This document shows positions 16,023-23,436 of a stretch of DNA of 64,000 nt, piece by piece. Position 1 is the stretch's first letter, and the number at the start of each line of letters is the position of its first letter. Under the pieces are notes generated by a model. That model was not told the DNA's origin. It worked only from the letters and a program-made list of their open reading frames with translations, and made no database searches. Origin of the DNA: an uncultured Desulfobacter sp. GTDB lineage: Bacteria > Desulfobacterota > Desulfobacteria > Desulfobacterales > Desulfobacteraceae. Where the stretch lies: NCBI RefSeq assembly GCF_963666145.1, contig NZ_OY762614.1, forward strand, positions 2,342,001 to 2,406,000. The letters are read 5' to 3'. The position numbers and the translations under genes were made by a program.

Positions 16023-17863
16023 CCCAAAACAAGCGTGTTTTCCCAAATACAACACTCATGAGCAATCGGTCGTTTGAGCTATGATTTTTATCGCCAATTG
16101 TCATCAGGCAGACGAACTGCTCCCCATATTTTTGAGTCATACCGATTGTGTTGTGGTTCATTTTTTTTAAATCCTTTTAAAAGCTACCGGTTTAGGACTC
16201 GCCATTGCAAACCATTTGCAATAACTATCCGGTGGGAGAAAGATCACGTAACCCGGACGGTCTTCATGAAGTCAAAGTACTTGAACATGCTTGTAAGACG
16301 ATCATTATAACCAATGATTCGATATTTTATGGCCCTGCCGGATCGCAAGATTAAACAGGGGATGTTTATAAATGTCTGGATGAACCGCTTGAATTCCATG
16401 CGGATTATTGAAAGACCTAATGCCCGATATGGCATCAGCAGCCCATACCAGGCTTTCAGATCCCATGCCAAAGAGGCGATAACCATATAGGCCCAGTTGG
16501 CATTTAGAGAATCCGACGGGTTCTCCATAGCACGTACACCATGTTTCAACTGGTCAATATCATTCTCGTGATCAGCCCGTTTTCGGTAAAAATCCACCAA
16601 CTGCTCGGCCGATTTTTTCCAATCGTTGGTGATATAAAAAAAGTAACGAACATCATCAAACAGCAGACGTTCACCTTTATACTCGTTGATCGTTTTGCGC
16701 AGAACGATCATCCGGTAGGGCTTCCGACATTTACCCGGCTTATATTTAAATTCGGCTATATGTTCACATGCGGTCTCCAAGCGTTTAAATTTGCGTTTTT
16801 TAACCACTTCACGTTTAACATTTTCCGGGCGTTGTCTGGGAACTGTTTTAATCGACCGAGGCGGTTTTTCAAATACAATCCAGTCAGACTCCGAGAGATT
16901 ATTGGCCTGTTTGACCAAATTTGATCTGGCATCCATGCCAAATATAAAGGAACAGCGCTGATCCCATTTATCAAAGTTAGTGGTAAGACTAAAATCAGTA
17001 TCACCCCGAACGTATAATTTTTTGAAAGTACCTTCCAGCAAATCAAGTGCCTTATCCACCCACTGCGCAGAACCAAGGTGGGACGGAGCATTACCTGACC
17101 GGTTGATAATGTATAGAGGCTCCCTTGTTTTTTCCAAAGAGACGACCAATGGAGCATATCCCCACGTCCCTTTGTAAGAGATATCCATGCCCTGTTTGCA
17201 CTCGCCGGTTGTCCCACTGATAGTACCGTCGATATTAATAATGGCTGCTTTCTTGAAATTTTGTGGCTGCTTTTCCCATATCTTTTTTCGGATGGTATTT
17301 TTTATATCCATCAGAGTCACAATATCTTCCGGGGAAAACCGGCGTAAAAAATCTCCTGCCGTAGTGGGATCAGGGATAAGTTTTGCATCCAGCGCATTAA
17401 GCCAGGCTTCATTATTTCTGAGTAGTTCAATATCCTGGAGGCAAGTACCGCCGGCAAGAATATTATATGCCATATTGGCGATATGATCTGATTCGTGATA
17501 TGGCAGATGGCGTTTTAGCAACTCGAGCTCTTTATCTATCTCTTTCAGGAGGCCAGTCCTTTTTGCAAGCATATGAATCAGGCCTATGCCGCCGTGAGCA
17601 ACCCCTTGGAGACGACCGTCAATCTCGTATTGAATGTTGGACGCCTTTAACATAGGAGTCGGCTGTTCCGTCCAATTTCTTTTGTTAAGTTTTTTGCTGA
17701 TTTTTTTCTTGCGTTTTGCCAATTTTTTGCTGATATTCTTATTCACTCGAAACGTCCTTTCAACTTTGTATAGTTTGTTGTGGAAAACTCATTATACTCT
17801 TTATTGTTAGGCGTTTCGAGACTTTATCTTCTTTTTTATTACTTATTTCACGCTTGTTTTGGG
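16023..17863 (-). mobile_element. IS1380-type insertion sequence nested in IS66 tnpA
   Basis: Terminal inverted repeats are CCCAAAACAAGCGTG at 16023-16037 and its complement at 17849-17863. The flanks share TTTAGC (16017-16022 and 17864-17869), read as a target duplication of up to 6 bp; IS1380 usually makes 4-5 bp, so one base may be chance. The element is 1841 bp and carries a single transposase gene on the minus strand. Confidence 0.88.
16244..17746 (-). CDS. IS1380 family transposase
   Basis: DDE transposase of 500 residues, the only gene of the nested element. The lysine-rich N-terminus is followed by the RNase H-like core: first D in INIDGTISG, second D in YVRGDTDFS, and the glutamate in RADHENDIDQLKHG. 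This last motif and the adjacent YMVIASLAWDLKAWYG segment are typical of IS1380. No frameshift or stop interrupts it, so it may be active. Confidence 0.88.
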   Translation of the reverse strand: MNKNISKKLAKRKKKISKKLNKRNWTEQPTPMLKASNIQYEIDGRLQGVAHGGIGLIHMLAKRTGLLKEIDKELELLKRHLPYHESDHIANMAYNILAGGTCLQDIELLRNNEAWLNALDAKLIPDPTTAGDFLRRFSPEDIVTLMDIKNTIRKKIWEKQPQNFKKAAIINIDGTISGTTGECKQGMDISYKGTWGYAPLVVSLEKTREPLYIINRSGNAPSHLGSAQWVDKALDLLEGTFKKLYVRGDTDFSLTTNFDKWDQRCSFIFGMDARSNLVKQANNLSESDWIVFEKPPRSIKTVPRQRPENVKREVVKKRKFKRLETACEHIAEFKYKPGKCRKPYRMIVLRKTINEYKGERLLFDDVRYFFYITNDWKKSAEQLVDFYRKRADHENDIDQLKHGVRAMENPSDSLNANWAYMVIASLAWDLKAWYGLLMPYRALGLSIIRMEFKRFIQTFINIPCLILRSGRAIKYRIIGYNDRLTSMFKYFDFMKTVRVT

Positions 17864-17997
17864 TTTAGCCAGGTGCTAAGCCTTTCTGAACCCAAAGGCT
17901 TAAAATTGAATACAGATAACGGATTTCAGATCGAAATACCGGATGGATTTTCCCAAACAACCCTGGTCCAGGTGCTTGATGTTTTGAGGCGGTGCTG

Positions 17998-18351
17998 ATG
18001 TTTTCTCCCACTCAGAATTTAACAATTCATATCGCACTTGGAAGCACTGATATGCGCAAGTCCATTGATGGGTTATCCATACTTGTGAGCGAAAAATTAA
18101 ATTTGGATCCACTCTCAGGACAGATGTTCGTATTTTGTAATCGGAAACGGAACATATTGAAAATCCTGTATTGGGATCGCAATGGATTTTGTCTTTGGCA
18201 CAAGCGGCTTGAAAAGGATTATTTTCAATGGCCCAAGTCAAAAGAGCAGATTTTGACTATCGGTGCAAAAGAACTTTCATGGTTGATGGACGGGCTCTCA
18301 ATTCATCAGAAAAAGGCACATAAATCATTAAAATATTCGTCTGTATTTTGA
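17998..18351 (+). CDS. tnpB: IS66 TnpB (Orf2) accessory protein
   Basis: The 117-residue protein has the conserved TnpB pattern: IHIALGSTDMRKSIDGL, GQMFVFCNRKRNILKILYWDRNGFCLWHKRLEK and SWLMDGLSI. It begins at the ATG in TGATG that overlaps the tnpA stop, implying translational coupling; a GTG two codons earlier is also open. TnpB is required for IS66 transposition but its biochemical role is unclear. It looks intact. Confidence 0.93.
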   Translation: MFSPTQNLTIHIALGSTDMRKSIDGLSILVSEKLNLDPLSGQMFVFCNRKRNILKILYWDRNGFCLWHKRLEKDYFQWPKSKEQILTIGAKELSWLMDGLSIHQKKAHKSLKYSSVF

Positions 18352-18396
18352 CTATAAAAATTGGTAAAAAGTGCGTGGTTGTGGTATATACAGCGC

Positions 18397-19989
18397 ATGA
18401 ACAAAGAGGCTTTAGCGACCATAAATGACGTTGAAAAATTAAAAGAAATGATGGTTTCTTTTATCAGTGATTTTTCAGATAGAGAGCACAGCTATAAAGC
18501 CGAAATCAAAATTCTCAACGAACAGATTAAAAGCCTTCGGGACCAACTTTTTGGAAAAAAGACCGAAAAAATCCATAAGGATGACGGTCAACTATCTCTT
18601 TTCGATACTTTTGAACCGGATACGCCCATATTGGACGAACCTGAAGAAATTAGCGTGCCTGCCCATAATCGAAAGAAGCCTGGTCGCAAGCCTTTGCCTG
18701 AAAATCTTCCACGGATTGAAGTAATCCACGATTTGACTGAGGAAGAAAAACTATGTGCCTGTGGCTGCATGAAATCCCGTTGCGGCAAGGAAGAATCTGA
18801 ACAGCTTGAGATTATTCCGGCACAGATGAGAGTAATTAGAAACATCCGTTATAAATACGCTTGTAAAAACTGCGAAGGTGTTGAAGATGATGGTCCGACA
18901 GTGTCCATCGCCAGAATGCCGGAGCAAATGATCCCCAAAAGTATTACAACTCCAGGACTTCTGGCTCATATCCTGACAGCCAAATTTGCTGATGCTTTGC
19001 CCTTTTACCGGCAGGAAAAGCAGTTTCAGCGAATTGGAGTAGACATTCACAGATCCAATATGTGCAATTGGGCCATGAAAGTGGCCCAGGCCTGTGAAAT
19101 CCTGCTGGAATATATGAAAGGCGAAATCCTTAACGGTCCGGTGATCAATATCGATGAAACAACGGTCCAAGTTCTGAAAGAACCGAAACGTTCAAAATGC
19201 TATATGTGGGTGTTCAAAGGAGGGGCGCCAGACAATCCCATTATTCTGTTCCAGTACCATCCGACTCGCTCCGGGGATGTCGCCCGTAAATTTTTGAACG
19301 GTTATCAAGGTATCGTCCAGACGGATGGCTATGGTGCTTATGACTTTCTTGATCATATTGTGGGAATTATTCATATTGCTTGCTGGATACACGCCCGTCG
19401 AAAATTCATGGCTGTGGTCAAAGCTGCCGGAAATAAAAATGGCAAACCCACAGGGATCGCCGGCAAAGCCCTGAAGTACATCAGCAAATTATACAAAATA
19501 GAGAAAGAGGCCAGAGAACTTGGCTTGTCTGCTGAGGGACTTTACCGGAAAAGACAGGAACAAGCCTTGCCCATCCTTGATGAATTTAAAAAATGGTTGG
19601 ATGCTCAAATTGAGAAGGTGCCGCCCCAAAGTCTTCTTGGCAAGGCCATCAACTACACCCTTAATCAATGGCATCGGTTGGTCCTGTATACGGAAAGTGG
19701 CTTGGTAATGCCGGATAATAATGTGGTTGAAAATGCCATAAGACCCTTTGTGGTTGGTAGAAAGAACTGGTTATTTTCCTGTACATCCGAGGGCGCCAGT
19801 GCCAGTGCCTGCATTTACAGTCTGATCGAAACCGCTAAGGCCAATGGACTTGAACCTTACTGGTACCTCAAATTTCTCTTTGAAAATTTACCGGAAGCCA
19901 TGACAGCAGACGAATTTAAAGCCTTAATGCCACAAAACTTGGATAAAAATTTGCTGGAATCCAACCATACAACACCCCGCCAGGCTTAA
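18397..19989 (+). CDS. tnpC: IS66 transposase TnpC
   Basis: DDE transposase of ~530 residues. The N-terminal coiled coil (EIKILNEQIKSLRDQLFGKKTEK) is followed by a zinc-binding segment (CACGCMKSRCG). The catalytic core has D in INIDETTVQVL, D in QTDGYGAYD and E in VVENAIRPFVVGRKNW. A C-terminal IS66 tail follows (SLIETAKANGLEPYWYLKFLFENLP). I use the ATG at 18397 (MNKEALATI); a TTG at 18361 is also open. Coding sequence is intact, but TnpA of the same element is broken. Confidence 0.95.
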   Translation: MNKEALATINDVEKLKEMMVSFISDFSDREHSYKAEIKILNEQIKSLRDQLFGKKTEKIHKDDGQLSLFDTFEPDTPILDEPEEISVPAHNRKKPGRKPLPENLPRIEVIHDLTEEEKLCACGCMKSRCGKEESEQLEIIPAQMRVIRNIRYKYACKNCEGVEDDGPTVSIARMPEQMIPKSITTPGLLAHILTAKFADALPFYRQEKQFQRIGVDIHRSNMCNWAMKVAQACEILLEYMKGEILNGPVINIDETTVQVLKEPKRSKCYMWVFKGGAPDNPIILFQYHPTRSGDVARKFLNGYQGIVQTDGYGAYDFLDHIVGIIHIACWIHARRKFMAVVKAAGNKNGKPTGIAGKALKYISKLYKIEKEARELGLSAEGLYRKRQEQALPILDEFKKWLDAQIEKVPPQSLLGKAINYTLNQWHRLVLYTESGLVMPDNNVVENAIRPFVVGRKNWLFSCTSEGASASACIYSLIETAKANGLEPYWYLKFLFENLPEAMTADEFKALMPQNLDKNLLESNHTTPRQA

Positions 19990-20015
19990 AAAGGTGCGGT
20001 TAATGCACCGCTTAC

Positions 20016-20023
20016 CTTTGTTC
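20016..20023 (+). repeat. IS66 target site duplication, right copy
   Basis: CTTTGTTC, identical to 15728-15735. Confidence 0.9.
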
Positions 20024-20132
20024 TATAAAATTTAATCTTGCGTTTCCCTGCCGGGGATGTTTAATCTCCAATTAAATTGACCTCTCATCTTTTGCCCTGA
20101 TAAATATCAAAATCGTATATTATCAAGGCAAA
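20024..20132 (+). repeat. Leader repeat copy B (long form)
   Basis: Homologous over ~110 bp to copy C in opposite orientation. The shared order is TTTAATCTTGCG, TTTC, a hairpin GGGGATGTTTAATCTCC, AATTAAATTGA, then TCATC, GATAAATATCAAAAT and TTATCAAGGCAAA. TTGACC followed ~17 nt later by ATAAAT could act as a promoter. It directly precedes the DUF2019 gene. Copies B and C bracket a ~2.5-kb cassette block as inverted repeats. Confidence 0.7.
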
Positions 20133-20147
20133 GTTATCTGATACTAA

Positions 20148-20498
20148 ATGGTTATACTTATGGTTACAATGAATGAAAACCTAATCAAATATTGTGAAAA
20201 ATATGAGGAAGGGATTAATAAAGGCGATTCGATCATAGCGAACAAAGCCCATGATAAAATCTCTACATTGCTATCAGGACTGACTGATGATGAAAAATCT
20301 ATCAGACTTCCTCATTTATGTAATCACGAAAATGAAGCCGTAAGACTATGGTCTGCTACTTACCTGCTGGGGCTAAATGAAAAATTAGCTTTGGCAACAA
20401 TCAGCTCTATTATCAACCAAGAATCTTTACTTGGTCTGGTAGCAGAAATAGTACTTGATCAATGGAAAACAGGAACTCTAATATTGTCGAAAGAATAA
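20148..20498 (+). CDS. DUF2019-type helical repeat protein
   Basis: A small soluble protein (up to 116 residues; an ATG at 20169 would give 109). The segment LPHLCNHENEAVRLWSATYLL resembles DUF2019 proteins, which are short HEAT-like helical proteins of unknown function often found singly in accessory regions and cassettes. No ribosome site is obvious. Its stop is followed 12 nt later by an attC-like site. Confidence 0.7.
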   Translation: MVILMVTMNENLIKYCEKYEEGINKGDSIIANKAHDKISTLLSGLTDDEKSIRLPHLCNHENEAVRLWSATYLLGLNEKLALATISSIINQESLLGLVAEIVLDQWKTGTLILSKE

Positions 20499-20509
20499 AG
20501 AAATTTTCG

Positions 20510-20636
20510 TATAATCATGTGTTCCAGTGGATCGGGCGACAGCGCGCCTTTGTTAACCGCTGCCTTTTATCAACCAATTTCGTTCTCTGGTCGGTCGTCG
20601 CGTTTTGCCGCCCGCCCACTGAACACCGCGTTATAT
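20510..20636 (+). other. attC-like recombination site 1
   Basis: A left core region TATAATC leads into TGTTCCAGTGGATCGGGCG. The right end is CGCCCGCCCACTGAACACC followed by core GTTATAT (20630-20636). The arms pair as TGTTC-AGTGG-GGGCG with extra unpaired bases only on the left arm (a C, and about two bases of the ATC), as in attC hairpins recognised by integron integrases. The central ~70 bp is variable. It separates two small genes. Confidence 0.8.
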
Positions 20637-20652
20637 CCAGATAGGAACCTAA

Positions 20653-21225
20653 ATGTCCACATTCTTACACTACATTAGAACTTGGTTTTACCAGAAATTT
20701 AATTTTCCCATTGGCATTGCTATAATTTCATGCTTCTTTGGTATCCCATCCATAATTGAGCTGATTATAGCCCTGAAATCAATAGGAATATTTTCGGGTT
20801 ATTCATTCCTATACTTGTTGATCCCAGTTGGTACGATTCTTACCTGTATCGGCTTAATCATTAAAAAGGGATGGGCTTGGAATTTCGCGGTACTAATTAA
20901 TTCATACATACTTATTTTTGGTTTACTGGATGCATTACGGCAATATTTCTACACTGAAACTGCCGGTGATATCAAAAGACTATCATTTGCAATTGTACTA
21001 AATGTCATTATTCATGGACCGATTTATTATTATCTCTTGCACAAAGACGTCAAAAAACTCTATCCTCCTTCTGCAACCTCACTTTTCGTTATCGGCTTGT
21101 TTTTAATGTCATTCATGGTGGTTAATTACACAGATGCGATTCACGGTTATTTTAAAATACTTTTATTTATTATAGGCTTGGCCATTTTGATAAAAGGGAA
21201 ACAAATTAGGAATGCAGAAATCTAA
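20653..21225 (+). CDS. Hypothetical integral membrane protein
   Basis: Not recognised. The 190-residue protein has five or six hydrophobic helices (for example IGIAIISCFFGIPSIIELII, FLYLLIPVGTILTCIGLII, NFAVLINSYILIFGLL, SLFVIGLFLMSFMVV and ILLFIIGLAILI) with a short loop containing GDIKR. It starts 17 nt after one attC-like core site and ends just before the next, so it is a single-gene cassette. No motif suggests a substrate. Confidence 0.7.
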   Translation: MSTFLHYIRTWFYQKFNFPIGIAIISCFFGIPSIIELIIALKSIGIFSGYSFLYLLIPVGTILTCIGLIIKKGWAWNFAVLINSYILIFGLLDALRQYFYTETAGDIKRLSFAIVLNVIIHGPIYYYLLHKDVKKLYPPSATSLFVIGLFLMSFMVVNYTDAIHGYFKILLFIIGLAILIKGKQIRNAEI

Positions 21226-21234
21226 ACGCTGTTG

Positions 21235-21322
21235 ATATAACCCATTCACTGGACGGGACCGCGAGCAGCTCAGTCGCCTTTTTCAAGCTCTGTGGCGCAG
21301 CCCGTCAGTTCAACCGTTATAA
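21235..21322 (+). other. attC-like recombination site 2
   Basis: ATATAACCCATTCACTGGACGGG on the left pairs with GCCCGTCAGTTCAACCGTTATAA on the right. Core sites are TATAAC (21236-21241) and GTTATAA (21316-21322). Single-base mismatches and one unpaired G give the asymmetric attC shape. Total ~88 bp, the shortest and clearest site in the array. Confidence 0.85.
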
Positions 21323-21345
21323 GCTTATTGGTAAACAGACCAAAA

Positions 21346-21921
21346 ATGAAAGAATATCTGAAATACTCTGATATCATAGATTGGAATAACCCAAAGATCC
21401 TTTCAAAAGCAAAAGAGCTATCTGCCAATAAATCTTCTGTTGTAGATGTTGCAAAATCATGTTTTGAATGGGTCAGGGATCATATCAAGCATATTGGTGA
21501 TTACAACATACAAACTGTTGCCTGCTCTGCCTCAGAAGTACTCAAGTCTGGTTCTGGCATTTGTTATGCTAAAAGTCATTTATTGGCAGCTTTGCTCAGA
21601 GCGAATGAAATACCTGCCGGCTTTTGCTATCAAAGACTCAGCATAGATGAAAATGGGGCATCATACTATTTGCATGGCTTGAATGCAGTACATCTTCCGA
21701 ATTTTGGCTGGTATCGAATCGATTCTCGTGGAAATAGAATGGGAATAAATTCTCAATTTAAACCACCCGTAGAACACTTAGCATTTTCAATTCAGTTTGA
21801 AGAAGAAATTGACTTCTCAAAGATATTGTCTGAACCTCTGCCAATAATAATTTCAGCATTAAAAAAACATCAAACAAAAGATGAACTCTGGAGTAACTTA
21901 CCAGACGCACAAGCAATATAG
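21346..21921 (+). CDS. Transglutaminase-like domain protein
   Basis: The 191-residue soluble protein carries a papain-like transglutaminase core: catalytic Cys in SGICYAKSHLLAALLRANEIPAGFCYQRL, His in YLHGLNAVHLPNFGWYRIDSRGNR and Asp in the same segment. Such domains act as cysteine peptidases or amidases; the target is unknown. I start it at the ATG at 21346 because earlier in-frame codons lie inside the attC-like site. A second core-like sequence (CTTATAAC) follows the stop, as expected of a cassette. Confidence 0.75.
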   Translation: MKEYLKYSDIIDWNNPKILSKAKELSANKSSVVDVAKSCFEWVRDHIKHIGDYNIQTVACSASEVLKSGSGICYAKSHLLAALLRANEIPAGFCYQRLSIDENGASYYLHGLNAVHLPNFGWYRIDSRGNRMGINSQFKPPVEHLAFSIQFEEEIDFSKILSEPLPIIISALKKHQTKDELWSNLPDAQAI

Positions 21922-21936
21922 GATAAACTTAAACAC

Positions 21937-21950
21937 GCTTATAACAAATA
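21937..21950 (+). other. attC half-site
   Basis: GCTTATAACAAA resembles the left core of an attC site, placed ~17 nt after the transglutaminase stop. The expected right half is not seen here because the convergent GNAT gene ends in the same bases. It may be a remnant, or the junction of an inverted cassette. Confidence 0.4.
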
Positions 21951-22400
21951 AAGGCTTTTAGGTTGCCAACGCATCATATAATTGTTTTCATATTCATTTA
22001 TTACAAAAAATCCAAAACGATCATAAATCCGTTTTGCAGCTGCGCCTTTTAAAACCAAAAGTGTTACAGGGACCATCTTGTTTTCCGCGAGATCAAGCAC
22101 TTGACTGACGAGTTTAGAGCCTATGCCTTGCCCTTGATATTCAGGTAAAATTTGCATTTGGTGTAAATGCAGCTCCTTGGTCTTTGGAATAACCTTAATG
22201 ACGCCGACATCTATTTGATTTATCTCTACTATTTTTGCGTTTTGGATCTCATCTGCTGCTCGTTTCCATTGTTCATCTTCGTTCCAGCCAAAAGTGTTAT
22301 CAAAATCCTTTTTCATAGTTTGTGTTCTTAACTGGAAAATGAATTCGATATCATCATTGGTTGCATTTCTTAAATTAAAATCTGTATCGTTTGTTTTCAT
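21939..22400 (-). CDS. GNAT family N-acetyltransferase
   Basis: The 153-residue protein has the GNAT fold. Motif A (LHLHQMQILPEYQGQGIGSKLV) holds the acetyl-CoA pyrophosphate loop Q-G-Q-G-I-G, and motif B includes AAAKRIYDRFGFFV. The substrate is unknown; antibiotic or metabolite acetylation is possible. It is convergent with the preceding cassette genes and preceded by leader repeat C in its own orientation. Its stop overlaps the attC half-site. Confidence 0.85.
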   Translation of the reverse strand: MKTNDTDFNLRNATNDDIEFIFQLRTQTMKKDFDNTFGWNEDEQWKRAADEIQNAKIVEINQIDVGVIKVIPKTKELHLHQMQILPEYQGQGIGSKLVSQVLDLAENKMVPVTLLVLKGAAAKRIYDRFGFFVINEYENNYMMRWQPKSLYLL

Positions 22401-22426
22401 AGTCTAATCATTTATTATAAAATAAA

Positions 22427-22541
22427 TTTGCCTTGATAATAGACAATTTTGATATTTATCGGGGTAAAGGATGACAGATCAATTTAATTGGAGATTAAAC
22501 ATCTCCGACAAAGAAAGGCAAGATTAAATTTTATATATTAT
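22427..22541 (-). repeat. Leader repeat copy C (long form)
   Basis: Minus-strand homologue of copy B. It contains TTTAATCTTGCC, TTTC, the perfect hairpin GGAGAT-GTTTA-ATCTCC, AATTAAATTGA, TCATC, GATAAATATCAAAAT and TTATCAAGGCAAA. It ends ~26 nt before the GNAT start. TTGATC with a GATAAA box ~16 nt later could serve as promoter. Confidence 0.7.
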
Positions 22542-22631
22542 TATCCTCCATCAATAAAATAGATGCAGGCGCAATATGTTGTGCCCAGCACCACTCCCCG
22601 AAAAGTGAGCTTTGATAGACATAATCAACAC

Positions 22632-22690
22632 TCTAACGAGCTGTTCAAGGGCAGCGAGATACGGGATAGTCATCCCCTGCAACAGCAATG
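22632..22690 (+). other. Degenerate attC-like inverted repeat
   Basis: TCTAACGAGCTGTTCAAGGG on the left resembles a classical attC left end. It pairs with ATCCCCTGCAACAGC at ~22671-22685 through GCTGTT and CAGGG. No proper right core (GTTRRRY) follows, so it may be a decayed site. The remaining 22542-22703 holds no gene that I can support. Confidence 0.4.
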
Positions 22691-22703
22691 TTCTGCGTAA
22701 TGC

Positions 22704-23027
22704 TCATGTTAGTTTCACTGTAACAAAAAACGTAGCATTTGAATAACTCGTAATCATTGTAATAATACCTTCTTTTTTAGGATTATATTTATTTATTAAT
22801 ACCTCTAATTTATCATGAGAAACCGGTGTATTGAACAAATCAAGAATTTCATCTTTTTTTCTGTAATCATGGACAGTTGGAAGCCGTCCTTCAAGAATAT
22901 CACTTGCATACAAGAGCAAAGCTCCTTTTCCATTTGAAAGAAAACACTCTTTAAATAGTTTTGATAGTTGAACTAAATTTGAATCAAGAAGTGATAAAGC
23001 TTTATCTCTTTGGTTATTTGCTAACAT
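22704..23027 (-). CDS. Hypothetical protein, 107 residues
   Basis: Not recognised with certainty. The composition is protein-like: a helical N-terminus (QRDKALSLLDSNLVQLSKLF), a middle GALLLYASDILEGRLPTVHDYRKKDE, and a C-terminus ending GIITMITSYSNATFFVTVKLT. No strong ribosome site is visible. It is soluble, lacks cysteine motifs and sits in the accessory island on the same strand as the GNAT gene, so it may be another cassette gene. Confidence 0.55.
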   Translation of the reverse strand: MLANNQRDKALSLLDSNLVQLSKLFKECFLSNGKGALLLYASDILEGRLPTVHDYRKKDEILDLFNTPVSHDKLEVLINKYNPKKEGIITMITSYSNATFFVTVKLT

Positions 23028-23330
23028 ATCGTTTATTATTCATCCTTATTCACTCGCTGTGTTTTATAGACGATCAAAAGACATTTCCCTTTTCGAACGG
23101 GATAACATCCGAAAAGTAAGAATAACAGATCGGCATAAATGTAAAAAGATCAATTATGAAATAATTAACATCATCAGGAAAGACTTATATTTTTTTTCAG
23201 ATGGTCACATAGTTGACTGAGCGTCCATGGTATTAGCCTTCATTTTTTTAAAATGGGCCAACCACCAGATTTTGTGGTTCTGGAAATTTGGTCAATAGCG
23301 ACAGGTCATAGACAAATTGCTCGCTTCAAA
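23028..23330. other. Intergenic stretch, no gene seen
   Basis: AT-rich. A short hairpin (CCAC-CAGATTTT-GTGG, ~23263-23279) is visible, but I see no convincing coding frame, attC site or terminator. Confidence 0.5.
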
Positions 23331-23397
23331 CAGAGGCAGGAGTATAATATATTAAATTTACAGTTGCAATTTCAAGCTGGGAATGATTATCTCCCCA
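23331..23397 (+). repeat. Leader repeat copy D (short, divergent form)
   Basis: CAGAGGCAGGAGTATAATA matches copy A exactly. It continues with TAAATTTACAGTTGCAATTTC and the hairpin GGGAATGATTATCTCCC, aligned with the other copies. It lies just upstream of, and in the same direction as, the PEP-CTERM-like gene. Confidence 0.6.
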
Positions 23398-23436
23398 AAA
23401 AATGATTTTTAAATATTAAATTTTGAAGGAAAAAAG

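Larger units (their letters stand above)
15819..17998 (+). pseudogene. tnpA: IS66 TnpA accessory protein gene, interrupted by the IS1380-type element
   Basis: The 5' part begins at an ATG at 15819 with GCGGAGG upstream and encodes the HTH-like N-terminus (LSKFWEYHIKQWSESGMSQ, NAYCRKNDLRPNQFTYWKIK). It is broken after codon 68 (TTT AGC at 16017-16022). The 3' part resumes at 17870 in the same frame (QVLSLSEPKGLKLN ... VQVLDVLRRC) and stops at 17998. Deleting the nested element with one duplication restores a ~120-residue TnpA without any frame change. As it stands the product is truncated, so the IS66 is probably disabled. The TnpA stop overlaps the TnpB start (TGATG). Confidence 0.9.
15736..20015 (+). 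mobile_element. IS66 family insertion sequence carrying a nested IS1380-type element
   Basis: Ends are GTAAGCG at 15736 and the inverted CGCTTAC at 20015. Both flanks carry the perfect 8-bp duplication CTTTGTTC (15728-15735 and 20016-20023), the size expected of IS66. It contains the standard order tnpA-tnpB-tnpC. Without the nested element and its duplication (1847 bp) it would be ~2.43 kb, normal for the family. The insertion separated the sequence after the split attC from leader repeat B. The intact duplication suggests fairly recent insertion. Confidence 0.93.
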
